Shown here: one piece after another, positions 41,501-52,857 of the stretch
How positions within the stretch are numbered: the stretch's first letter is position 1
Layout: each line of letters starts with the position of its first letter
Source of the DNA: Coix lacryma-jobi var. lacryma-jobi
Lineage: Eukaryota > Streptophyta > Magnoliopsida > Poales > Poaceae
DNA length: 64,000 bases
Assembly: GCA_009763385.1 (NCBI GenBank)
Contig: CM019823.1
Location: 168,856,302 to 168,920,301 of the forward strand
Direction: 5' to 3'
Notes under the pieces: model-generated
Databases searched by the model: none
Told to the model about the DNA's origin: nothing
What the model saw: the letters and a program-made list of their open reading frames with translations, nothing else
Position numbers and translations under genes: made by a program

Positions 41501-43954
41501 ATGACGATGACTCGCAGTGGAGCAGGCGGTAGTGGTGGTAATGGTGATAACAGAGAGAACCGCAATCCACCACCTCCTCCACCACCCACGGCCGAGCAAC
41601 TGTTTGCTCAATTTCTGGGGAGTCAGCGCAACATTGAGGCACTTCTGCGAGAGAATTTGGCACAGGGCCATCAACGCCCAGAGCCAAATCAGTACAGCTC
41701 ATTCAAGGATTTTCTAGATACAAGGCCACCGATCTTCAAAGAAGCCACAGAACCTCTACAAGCGGAAGAATGGCTGCATACTATGGAGCAGAAATTTTGG
41801 CTACTCAGGCTTACAGAAGAGTTAAAGGCAGAATATGCTGCGCATCAGCTGCAAGGACCGGCCGGAATCTGGTGGGGACATCACCGCACCACCTATCCTG
41901 CCCGTACACCTGTTACCTGGAGGATGTTCGCGGAGGCCGTTCGCGGGCATTATATTCCGCCAGGCTTGACTCAGATGAAGGTGGCAGAGTTCATGAGCTT
42001 AACACAAGGAACTCGATCTGTGACCGAGTATCATCACTTGTTCAACTCCTTGTCTTGTTATGCTCCGGACTTTGTTGACACCGATGCTAAGAAGATAGCT
42101 AGTTTCAAGAGAGGGCTAAATACCAAGATGGGAAAGTCAGTGGGTACTTCGTCCCGTACCGTCTTCAACAACTTTATAAGTGACTGCTTGATTCAGGAGA
42201 ATCACAATAACAAGCATACTGCCAGCAAGGCCAGAAAGAGGACTTTGGAGTCCGGACCGTCTCAACCTATAGGACCACCAGCCCAGCGTTCTCAATATCG
42301 ACCACCAACACCTGGGGCTCGTTTCAGGTCGCCTCAGAAGAAGGGTCAGCAGCAGGCTCAGCGTGGTCAGTGGCCATACAAGGTAGCAGCAAATCAAGCT
42401 CGAGGAGGTCAAGGCAGCTCAACTGGAAACAAGCCTCTAGTTCGTGGGCCATGCTTCAATTGCAACCAAGAAGGGCACTTTGCGAGGTATTGCCCACATT
42501 CGAAGAAGCAGCAAGCCAATTACCCAGCGCGTCTGCATAATATGACTGCTGAAGAAGCTCGTGCTGGAGAACCCGTGACTGCTGGTATGTGTCTTGTGAA
42601 CCATCATCCTGCAGTTGTTTTGTTTGATACTAGATCATCGCATTCTTTCATGAGCAAGGCATTTGCACAAAAGCATAACCAAGAAATGTCTGAAATGGAT
42701 TATGGGTTTCGTGTGAGCTCCGTTGGGAGTAGCGTGTTATCTAGACAGATGGTGTGTAATGTAACCATCAAAATTGGAGGGCATAAATTTGGATCCAATT
42801 TAGTGGTTTTACCTGGACTAAGTATGGATGTAGTCTTAGGTATGAGTTGGATGACTATGTGGTTAATGGTGTTAGACACTGCAAACAGAACTCTTACCTT
42901 ATCCGATAGTGGGACAGGTAACAAACTTCGTGTATCTCTTCCTCGAGGTGCCGATTTTGTTGACCTATCTTGCACTCTTGCTATAGAAGACCTCTCCAAA
43001 ATTCAAGTTATCAGGGATTTCCCACATGTTTTTCCGGATGAGTTACCTGGGTTACCACCCGAAAGAGCAGTGGAGTTTGCAATAGAGTTGTTACCAGGGA
43101 CTGCACCGATCTCTAGGAGACCATATCGGATGCCACCCAGTGAATTGGCAGAACTCAAGACCCAGATCAAGGAACTCTTGAGCAAGGGGTTCATTCAACC
43201 TAGTGTGTCAGAATGGGGTTGCCCAACTCTGTTCGTTAAGAAGAAAGATAAGTCTTTACGCATGTGTGTGGATTATCGTCCGCTCAATGTTGTGACTATG
43301 AAGAATAAGTATCCGTTACCCAGAATAGATATCCTTTTTGACCAGTTATCCAGAGCCAAAGTGTTTTCCATGATTGACTTGAGGTCAGGTTATCATCAGA
43401 TCCGAATCCGACCGCAAGATATCCCAAAGACTGCTTTCTCAACCAGATACGAACTATATGAGTATCTTGTTATGTCCTTTGGACTGACGAATGCTCCAGC
43501 ATACTTCATGAGTTTGATGAACTCAGTGTTTATGCCAGAATTGGACAAATTTGTGGTGGTGTTCATTGATGACATTCTGATCTATTCAGAAAATGCAGAA
43601 GATCATGCAGAGCACTTGAGGGTTGTCTTATCTAGACTCAGGGAGCATAAACTTTATGCTAAGTTCAATAAATGTGAGTTTTGGACGAAGAAAGTACATT
43701 TTCTCGGTCACATTTTGTCGAAAGAAGGAATCTCAGTTGATCCCAGTAAAGTGCAGGAAGTAATGGACTGGAGAGCTCCTACTTCAGTTGGTGAGATTTG
43801 GAGTTTCTTAGGCTTAGCAGGGTACTATCATCGATTCATTCTGAATTTCTCCAAGATTGCAAAGCCTATGACCAGTTTGTTGCAAAAGAATCAGAAATTC
43901 GAGTGGACACAGAGGAGTGCGAAACTGCTTTCCGTAACTTGCGGGAACTGTTGA
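41501..43954 (+). pseudogene. Tekay Gag-protease-reverse transcriptase
   Basis: The probable start is the ATG at 41501, right after CATGCAG. The Gag domain lies at residues about 60-190 (EEWLHTMEQKFW, GIWWGHHR), the zinc knuckle CFNCNQEGHFARYC at about 317 and the protease at about 370 with LFDTRSSHSF. There the Gly expected after DT is Arg, so the enzyme is probably dead. RT follows at about 520-720 with MCVDYRPLN, FSMIDLRSGYHQI and the catalytic FIDDIL. The frame is lost near 43905, ahead of RNase H, and ends at 43954. Confidence 0.88.
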
Positions 43955-44748
43955 CCACTGCTCCTGTTCTCACTCAGCCAGATATGGAAAAGCCGTTTGA
44001 TGTCTTTTGTGATGCATCGAAGGTTGGCTTAGGTTGTGTTCTTATGCAAGAAGGTAGAGTAATCGCTTATGCTTCTCGGCAATTAAGGAAACATGAAGTG
44101 AACTACCCAACACATGATTTGGAATTGGCTGCAATTGTACATGCTCTAAAGATTTGGAGAGATTATTTGCTTGGAAATGTTTGCAATATGTATACAGATC
44201 ACAAGAGTCTTAAGTATATCTTCACTCAGGTAGAATTGAACATGCGGCAGAGAAGATGGCTTGAATTGATTAAGGATTAGAATCTCCAGATTCACTACCA
44301 TCCTGGTAAAGCAAACGTGGTAGCCGATGCTCTGAGTCGGAAATCGCATTGTAATGCTATGAAGCTACTACGAGAAGATGAATTCAGTCTAATGCATCCT
44401 GCAGTACTACATGATTTGGAGTTACGCTGTGCATTAGTTGATCAAATCATAGAAGGACAGAAAACCGATAAGGGAATCTACCATATCAAGGAAAGGCTCA
44501 AGGTTGAAACGGAATCCGATGAGCATTTTCGAGTGGATGACAATGGAGTTCTATGGTTCAACCAACGACTAGTGGTACCTAAGGATAGGGAACTCAGAAA
44601 TCGGATCATAGATGAAGCACATATGTCCAGGTTATCTATCCATCCTGGAAGTGCGAAAATGTATCAAGATTTGCGTCCCAGATTTTGGTGGACCAAAATG
44701 AAGAAGGAAATTGCTGCTTATGTGGCTAGATGTGACACATGTTGTTGA
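43905..44748 (+). pseudogene. Tekay RNase H and integrase zinc-binding region
   Basis: In a new frame: RNase H with FDVFCDASKVGLG, YASRQLRKHEVNYPTHDLEL and YTDHKSLKYI. After a TAG at 44278-44280 it continues with HPGKANVVADALSRK and the H2C2 integrase zinc segment ending ARCDTC. It closes with a stop at 44746-44748. RNase H acidic residues are visible. Confidence 0.82.
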
Positions 44749-45659
44749 GTAAAGGCTATTCACCTGAAACCAGCTGGAATGCTTTAGCCGTTAGCGGTAC
44801 CCGAATGGAAGTGGGAGGAAGCATGGATTTTATCACCGGTTTGCCCACTACTCAAAAGGGTAATGATTCAATTTGGGTAATTATGGATCGTCTCACTAAG
44901 ACTGCACATTTTATTCCTGTCAGAACCAGCTATAAGGCACCGGATTACGCCGAGATCTATGTGAGTCAGATTGTTCGACTTCATGGGATACCAAAAGTTA
45001 TAGTCTCAGACTGAGGACCGCAGTTTACTGCACCGTTTTGGGAGAAATTGCAAAAGGAGTTAGGCACGGATTTAGTCCGAAGCTCAGCCTATCATCCGCA
45101 AACATCAAGACAAACGGAAAGAGTAAATCAAGTGCTAGAAGATATGTTAAGAGCCTGTGTAATATCAGCAAAAGGTTCTTGGGAGAAATGGTTACCTTTG
45201 GCAGAATTTGCTTACAATAACAGTTATCAAGAGATTATCCAGATGGCGCCTTTTGAAGCTCTATATGGTAGAAGATGCAGAACACCGATAAACTGGGTAG
45301 AACCAGGAGAACGTCGGTACTATGGAATTGACTTTGTCAAAGAAGCAGAAGAACAAGTTAGGATCATTCAACAACATATCGCAGCTGCACAGTCTCGACA
45401 GAAAAGCTATGCCGATAAACGGAGAAGACCACTTGAGTTCAATGTTGGTGACTATGTCTATTTGAAAGTATCACCCATGAAAGGTGTTAAGCGATTTGGA
45501 GTTAAAAGGAAGCTAGCGCCAAGGTTTGTGGGACCTTATAGAATTATGGAAAGGAGGGGAGAAGTAGCTTATCAGCTACAGTTGCCAGAACATTTGAAGG
45601 CTATATTTCCTGTGTTCCATGTGTCGCAGTTGAAGAAATGTCTTCGAGTACCAGAATAG
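44749..45659 (+). pseudogene. Tekay integrase core
   Basis: A third frame. MDFITGLPTTQKGND, VSD at about 45010 and HPQTSRQTERVNQVLED carry the D, D, E catalytic core. A TGA at 45012-45014 falls directly after the second catalytic Asp. The C-terminal part has VGDYVYLKVSPMKGVKRFG and FHVSQLKKC, the GPY/F-type region of chromoviral integrases. The frame ends at a TAG at 45657-45659. Confidence 0.85.
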
Positions 45660-45925
45660 GAGGTACAGCCAGCCCGTATCAAGTTGCAATCCATCTCACT
45701 TACTCAGTGAAACCGTGTCGAGTGCTTGACGAAAAAGAAAGAGCAACTCATGGGAGAATAGTGAAGCAATACAAAGTATCTTGGAGTGAGCAAGATGATC
45801 GGGATGCTACTTGGGAAACGGACAACTATCTAAAGGAGGTGTATCCACACTTTTATAAGAAATGGTTCGTAATTCAAATCTCGGGACAAGATTTCCTTAA
45901 GGAGGGGAGGGCTGTAACACCCTAG
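45660..45925 (+). pseudogene. Tekay chromodomain
   Basis: Downstream of integrase, in a shifted frame: PCRVLDEKERATHGRIVKQYKVSWSEQDDRDATWE is split here as PCRVLDEKERATHG, IVKQYKVSWS and ATWETDNYLKEVYPHF, the order of a chromodomain (strand, strand, ATWE turn, helix). In chromoviruses this domain guides integration, in several cases by binding methylated histone H3. A few residues differ from canonical HP1-type cages, as in group II chromodomains. Ends at 45925 inside the start of the 3' LTR. Confidence 0.75.
45899..45911 (+). other. Polypurine tract
   Basis: AAGGAGGGGAGGG lies one base before the 3' LTR. Confidence 0.8.
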
Positions 45926-48900
45926 GTGTTAAGCAACCCTAAAATGCATAATTTGACATAGCATGAGCATAGCATCTCATCATTTCATGTGCATTTGTTT
46001 GTATGAGTGTTTAAGTCCTTGCCTAGTCTCTAGTAAATCCATGTTTTTCTTACTGTTTCTGACCTAGTGCCTTAAACCAAAGTTGTAGCTCCAGATGAAT
46101 GGAACAACTTTGCTTAAAAGCACTTTTTCAGAAAAAGCTTTTAAAATATGATTTCTTGCATTAGAAAAATAGATTAGAAGTAATTTTTTTTTCTAAGCAG
46201 AATTTGGACTTGAGCCTTAAAGATGAATTGTTCTTTGCAAAATTCTAAGCAACTTTGCCTTTAGGACCTTTTCCTAGTTCGGCTTAGTTTGGGAGATAAA
46301 GAGCAGCAAAGAAATTTCAAAAACCTCTTTTGTTTAAACCTGCCTGCGGGCCCCACCTGTCAGCCCCTTCTTCCCCTCCCCGCGCGTGCCACTGGCTGCC
46401 GCTGCTCGCCGCAGCAGCCGCTGCTGTCGAAGGCCCGCCTGCCAGGCCGTTCAAACCGCCGCTCGCCACCCCTGGATTCCGACCAAACCGCCCGCGTGCT
46501 CTGCCACCTCTCTGCGCGCTCGCCGCGTGGCCGCCGATTCCTCGCGCCGCTGCGCCCGGTCGGGAGCCCTCCCGACGGGAACCGGCCAGGTGCAATGCAC
46601 CGAGCCCTTCGTTCCCTTTGCCTCCTCTCCGCCTTGTGCTCGCGAGCCAGAAGCTCACTTCCTCGCCCACTCTCTCGCTCGCAAACTCGCCATCCTCCTC
46701 CACTCATCTTCTCCAGATTCACCAAAGCCGCCGCCGCCACCGAACTCCGGCGAGCAATCTCTCACCACTCAATACACCGCCGCCCGATTCCTCCCATCGA
46801 CCTATCCGCCCAAACCTCCTCTTTAACAAGCAAGGGTTGGTTTCCCCTCTTCCCCTCTCTAGCCGGCAGAACGTCGAGCGCAAATCTTGGGTTCTCGCCA
46901 TGGCCGCCGCCATGACCTTGACGTGGACCGGCCATTTCCGGCCGAACCAGCCCGAGCCAAGCCCCGTCCTAGCTTTGCCTTCCTCCGTTGGTGCTTAGGG
47001 TTAGATGGAGACCCTCCACTCGCCGTAGTTTGCCCGGAACAGGGCCATGCTGCCGCCATGTCCGCCGCGGACCGCCGCCGTGCGTGGCGCCGGGCAATGC
47101 CGAGGCCGGCAAGGCTCGATAGCAGCCTCGGAAGATAGCTTAGGGAGTGCTTGAGCCGATGCTCGCGCCGCCGAGCCCTGGGTTAGCCGGGCAAAGCTGC
47201 GCCGTAGAGTTGCCGCGCCGCCGCTCCGCCATTGCCACCGTCGAGCTTGCTCCGGTGATGCTCTGGCCATGAGACCTAGCCGACCGTGTTCGCCTTGCTT
47301 TGGTGAGCCTTGTCGGGTAGTTGGTGTCGCCGAAAACCTCGCCGCTGGCGAGATAACGCCGGTCAACTCCGGCGGGAGCCGCGTGCCTCCGACGCGTGGG
47401 CCCGTTGACCGCTGGCAAGTGGGGTCGTCTGACCAGCGGGTCCCACTTGGCAGAGAGAGAAGGAGAGAAGGAGAGAAAGCTGGGTGCGCTAGCGCTCGGA
47501 ATAGCCGGGTGCGCATAGCGTTTTTGGTTGTTTCTGCAGGTGCTTGTAGCCGGGTGTCCATAGCAGTTTAGGTTAAGTTTTCTTTAAAATAGGTTTTGCA
47601 GATTTGGTTAAAAAGCTTCAAAAATTCATACAAGGCTCATTTTAAGTCCAAATCCTATGAAACAAATTTTGTTGTGTTAAGCATGAGTAGATCTAACTGT
47701 GAAAAATGGTAAATGCATTTTTGGTGATACTTTTATGTGTATATTAAATTATGTTGGGAATTTGCTGTTAACTTGGAAAATGCATAACTAATTCTGTAGA
47801 GGTCAGAAAAATGTGATTCCAGTTTTGTTAGGTCTGTGTAGATAAGCAGTTTCAGGGAAAAATATAATATAAAGTTGTTCTATGAAATACTTTTGCAGTA
47901 GTATCTAAAATGGTTAAATGCTGTTTTCTTGTAAAATTTGTAGTAATTAAAATATGAGGAGTATGAACCTGATAATTTTTGTAGACTGCTCTTATGCTAA
48001 GAGATTTAGAAGAGAAATATAAAATTTGTTGTTTGACACTTTCTGTTAGGATGTGTAGTTCAAAGCACCTTTTCACCATAATATTTGTCTTTTTCATAGG
48101 GGACAATGTTTAAATTCAAATGGCCTAAATTTTAACAGTGGATTGTTTTGCATAGTGTTAATCTATGGCAATTTTTGTAGATTTTTCTAAAGCTGTCTAG
48201 GATGAGTTACTGTTATAGGCATGAATAAATGGGGTTATTTCAGCAAGTAGTTAGATAAAATAAATTAATTAAGTAGGTGTTGCTGTGGTAATTATACATC
48301 TTAACCAGTTACTTAGGAAGCTTAAATGGTTGGTTAGATGTTAAGGTCTTTTATAACCATTAGGATGATGCAGACTACCTTGTTGAAGAGAATGCAGTAG
48401 ATGACATGTGCTTATCTCCTGATTGCTGTTAATCCTGTGCATCACATATGCATTCTATGTGCATTCATCCTATTCATACATATTATGCATCATACAGGAT
48501 CAACGGAAGAGACCCAGAATCAGCCGACCCAGGAAGAACCCAGCCAGGAAGAGACGCTGACCGAGGAGGCCGGAGGGACCGACACCGAAAAACTACCAGA
48601 GTGTCGCGACCACCGCCCATCTGATTTCGAGAAAGGCAAGCCCCGGAGCATTCTAACTCCTACGGTTTGCAATTGTCTTATAATTAACCTGATGATGAAT
48701 GTTGCATTAGGTTATAGGAATTGGTTGCTACCGTTGATGCATTATTACTTATCCTTGTCCACCTGCAATTATATCTTGTTATCCTTGTTTAGGTCTAGGC
48801 TCGTTATATGCTTAGCCCTGCTTAGATCGGTAAAAGTCGGGTGATTTCCTGTCTCCCGCATTAGGTGGATACTGATCATGATTAGCCTATGCTATCATGA

Positions 48901-50877
48901 ACATAACCATGAGATAATTAATGGGAGACAGAGGCGGGATGTAAGAGCAGCAGGACATGGGTTCTGTGTGCTAGTAGTCTCCCGTCTGTGTCGCAAAGGA
49001 CCCGTTCGGGAATGTCCCTTCAGTCAAATTGAACGCGTCGATCACTTAACGGAGCAGATCTGAGTACCTCCCGCGAAGCCGAGTAAGGTTATTCGAGCCG
49101 GTGATGGAGAAGTTGACGCCTAACACCCAGGGTCTCAGCTGTACCATGGGCAACTATTCTGAACAACCTGGCATGGTCCGAGGGCAGGCAGGGCCTGATC
49201 GACCTGGCATGACCGTGGGCAGTTATAGCTTGAGAGACCTGACACTGAGATAACCCCCGGTGTAGAAGGGCCCATGGCCGTCCCGCCCGTTGTGTTCTCG
49301 AATCTCCTGACTTGTAGCTTACGACTGCCGTAGCCGGATTGTGCCGGGCGAGTGTGAGACGTTTTATCCTCAGCTGGTACGAATCGATTATAATCGCCAT
49401 CGCTCCTGGACAGTGAGCAGTTGACTATAGATCATCGACCGTAGAACTTATGGAACAAAGATAGTTATGGAATCTGAAAGGCTATTGTTAAAATAGTCAC
49501 TCTTGATCGATTAATTAGTCAAGTGCTTGTTTAGTGCAGGTGCAAACCTAGTAAGGTAGAATTAATTATTAAAAGAAATTGCCAACCAGTGGCGGACCTA
49601 GGATTTTTTCGCAGGGTATGCCGGACATTTTTTTTTAATATAAGTCGATAAAATCATATTTCGATTTGATAAAATCACGTACATTAAATAACATAAATAA
49701 AATTTAAATTCAAAGATTAAGCTAAAGACTACGGCAAAAATGATATAAATAGTTTAAATAAAATATAAATAGTACAAAATATAACCATAAAACGAAGGAT
49801 GAAGTATATTATTATTTGTACTTAATTTTAGAAGACACAAGAAAAAATAAAATTGTAAAACGGTGTTCTGTATTGCTATTAATAAGTGATAATACAATGA
49901 TACCAAAATCATATTATATATATAGTTATTAATATTAAGAGGGGATAATTATTAATATTAAGAGGGGATAATAAATAAAAAAAATAAAAACTACTCGCAA
50001 ACGGTGGAAAATAAAATGAGAACTAAAAGCTACTTGCAAAAACAGCGCAAAAAAGAAAAACAAGAATATATATATAAGAACTAAAAAATATGCAACGCCT
50101 AAGAATGGAACCTGTGACCTCTCTAGCCTACAAAAGTGAGGGCTTACCATCACGGTAACAATGTGATACTTGAAAAAAGTGCAACTTTTGTTATCTAAAG
50201 GAAAAATATAACTAAGTGTCAAGTAAATGACATGCCCACAGGGTATGCCGTGGACCACCTGGCATACCCTGTGGGTCCGCCCCTATTGCCAACACTCTAA
50301 ATTGAGTTTTACTTACCAAAGCTTTCATGCAAAGGAGTATGCGTAGCCAACCCCACCTATACAGCCTACATGATCCTTGGTGTCTCATTATTTTTGGTTT
50401 ATGACGGGTAAGTCTAGCTGAGTACCTTCTTGTACTCAGGGTTTTGTTCCCTTATTGTTGCAGATGACCAGTGTTTCTATGGCTATTGTGAGAACTGCTT
50501 ATACCCGGTGATGGGAGATGACTAGACCAGGGGCATGGTCACCACTTATCTTACCTGTTGCTTTTGTGGACCTGATCGGACTGATGGCACTGTATTAAGA
50601 ACAATCCAAACTTATGTTTAAGACTATGTTGCTTCCGCTATTACTCGAAACTATGGTTTGTAATATTGTTTCGAACTCCGATGTATTTGAACTATGTTGT
50701 AACCTGTGAGCATGTTCGTTGAACTATTACGATCTTGGCTGGATGTCGTTGATTTGATTTGAAATCCTTCGAGATTTCCGGACTACCGGGTTTGTACGAG
50801 CTTAAGTACTTGATGATCTTTGCGATAAGAGGAGATCTCGGTGCTTAATCTGGTGCAAATTGGTCGGTTCTGTTACA
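45913..50877 (+). repeat. 3' LTR of the Tekay element
   Basis: Begins TGTAACACCC and ends GGTTCTGTTACA, followed by CCCTC. It matches the 5' LTR closely throughout apart from scattered substitutions, a 699-bp hAT-type insertion and a 105-bp segment (about 50484-50588) missing from the 5' LTR. Confidence 0.93.
49587..50285. mobile_element. Non-autonomous hAT-type element inside the 3' LTR
   Basis: The ends CAGTGGCGGACC and, reverse-complemented, TAGGGGCGGACC form short inverted repeats. TTGCCAAC is duplicated exactly at 49579-49586 and 50286-50293, and the 8-bp size is diagnostic of hAT. The 5' LTR has a single TTGCCAAC at the matching position (near 38859), a natural empty site. The element is 699 bp, AT-rich and without a transposase. 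GGGTATGCC and its inverse recur near the ends. Confidence 0.9.
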
Positions 50878-50883
50878 CCCTCC

Positions 50884-51313
50884 TATCGGTGTTTGTTAAC
50901 CGGCAACTCGTCTTGAGTAATCTCAGACGATTTGTTCGGTGGGGATCGGCGTTCGTAGAACTCGGCGAGTACGCAGGGACAGCGATTTACACTAGTTTAG
51001 GCCGCTAAATAGCGTAATACCTTATGTCCAGTGTGGCGTTGTGCCTTGTGTATGATTATGATTCAATGTTCGATGATAGAAGCCCGTGCCTGCTTCCCCT
51101 TATATATCCGGGCCATTGCACAGACCGAGTCCTAGTCGGTTACAACAGAGGAGTCCTATTCTAATTACAAGACTTCCCTTAAGAACTCGACTAAGTTACA
51201 GTCAGAGTCCTAATCTAAGTACGCTTCGTATCAAGTCTTCGGATCTCTCATGCCATCCGGGATTAGTCGGAGAGATCATCTTCTGATGATATCTCTGACA
51301 TCCTGGTCCGTCA
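50884..51313 (-). repeat. 3' LTR of the minus-strand Tat element
   Basis: Matches 62825-63258 over its whole length with few substitutions and a 4-base deletion at the ATATCCGGG(TGAAG)CATTGC site. Its outer end reads TATCGG where the other copy has TGTCGG, a single change in the terminal dinucleotide. Confidence 0.93.
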
Positions 51314-52857
51314 AGCTCCCGAGCTCTTCATCATTTTCTCAAATCATTATCTTCTGGTTTCTCTTTGAGAATCTCCGAGTAATATCTTGAGAAATCTTGA
51401 AGTGCTCCATAGGTAAAGAACTTCCATGGCGTGCACTTTTTCCTGAAAAGTGCACCCATAGGGTGTAGCCCCCGAGCCTCTTGTTATTTATAATAACTTT
51501 GAGGATCTTTTGAGCCTTTTCCGAGTAATTCTTGGGTAAGAAAAAACATTTTCTTTATAGATTATACCCTGCAGCCCCCGAGCCTGAGTTCTGAGTACTT
51601 TAGTAGTCGACACTTGGGATCTTCAGGAATATATGATTAAATAATCTATTCAAGAAAAATGAGGAGTCGGAACATGACACCAATTCGTTGCTTAAACCGT
51701 CCGAGTAATAAATATTCCGCTTCAGGTGGGTAATTTTTCAACAAACATCCTGTATCACCCTCCACTGAATAAAAATTACCATGAGGCCAGCAATGATTGA
51801 CCAGTGACTATTCCAACTGTCTATAATAATGATGTTTGTTGTTTTCTGCAACTGCAAACTTTGTCGTCTTTGTCTTGAAGTGCACGTGGGAAACACCTCT
51901 GTTATCAGTACCGAGCTTCACATGCACCATAATACATTGGCTGAATTATTGCCCCAGCGGTCAGTGTTGTTGATGAACCACGTCCATAGACCGAGAAGAA
52001 TCCGCCTATAAATACCCTGCCTGGGAAGCAAGGAGTTCATATCCCATAGGAGTGTAGAACTTCACTTAGTCCCATGAGTTTTATAGTAGTGATAACAGAG
52101 ATGGCCGAGCCCCCAGGTGTCTTCCTTCTGTAAACTAGATGAGGTGCCCAGAAGAACTCTTGTGAAGGGACCATCCGTCAGGGTGGTTTCCAAGTGGTCG
52201 CGAGCAGAGGGATACAGAGGTGCGCCTAGAAGAACTCTTGTGACTACCACTCGTAGATAACCTCGGAGTCACAGGTTGTCAAAAGGGTGCCGAGGGTGAT
52301 GGCCTTGCCCGGAGTTCCTTGAGTACTGGGGTAGCGCCTGAGATCCACCTTGAGATGCACTGAAAAGATAGTGTCTACCCAAGGTTCTATGTTTGCTTTA
52401 CTGCGTCTCACTAAACCCTGTCCTTGGTGCAATAGGCATCAAGGCTCTGTACCTTGATTACACTAGAGTAGCGTTTTACATCCTGATTGTACTTGTGCTG
52501 GTAATTGCTGTATCTCAAGATGCTGTCATGTATCTCTGTTGTAATTCCGAGTAATAATAATGAATATCTGGGTACTTGGAATAATTTCTGAGTCCTCTGT
52601 TTTCTTCGAGTACTAAATGTATCTTATGAATGAAGGAAACTTGTCTGTTTATTGTATTCCTGTTCTCTGTTTCTGACGCCGTCTGACACGTACTCCCAGC
52701 CGTTAGGGTTTTAGACGGTTCCATGACGCCGTTTAAGAAAGATGAACGGTAACCAAAACAGATCTATAATAAGCCGCCACCAGGCTTGTGTTTTCTTCAC
52801 GCTTTCATCAAGCTATTGCTTTCAGAGCTAGAAATCCCTTAGCCAATTCCTCAGTTG
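51314..52857. other. Tat spacer, non-coding
   Basis: Between the 3' LTR and the antisense gene. Contains AGCCCCCGAGC words and no recognisable protein. It would hold the promoter of the antisense gene on the plus strand; a TATA-like TATAAATA is at 52010-52017, about 850 bp before the ATG. Confidence 0.45.

Larger units (their letters stand above)
35166..50877 (+). mobile_element. Complete Ty3/gypsy chromovirus, Tekay/Del type
   Basis: A 15.7-kb element with both LTRs, primer binding site, an extra ORF, gag-pol, a C-terminal chromodomain, a polypurine tract and identical 5-bp target duplications CCCTC (35161-35165 and 50878-50882). Long LTRs and a chromodomain fused after integrase support the Tekay (Del) lineage. 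The coding part is disabled by several stops, at least three frame changes and a damaged protease motif. Confidence 0.93.
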
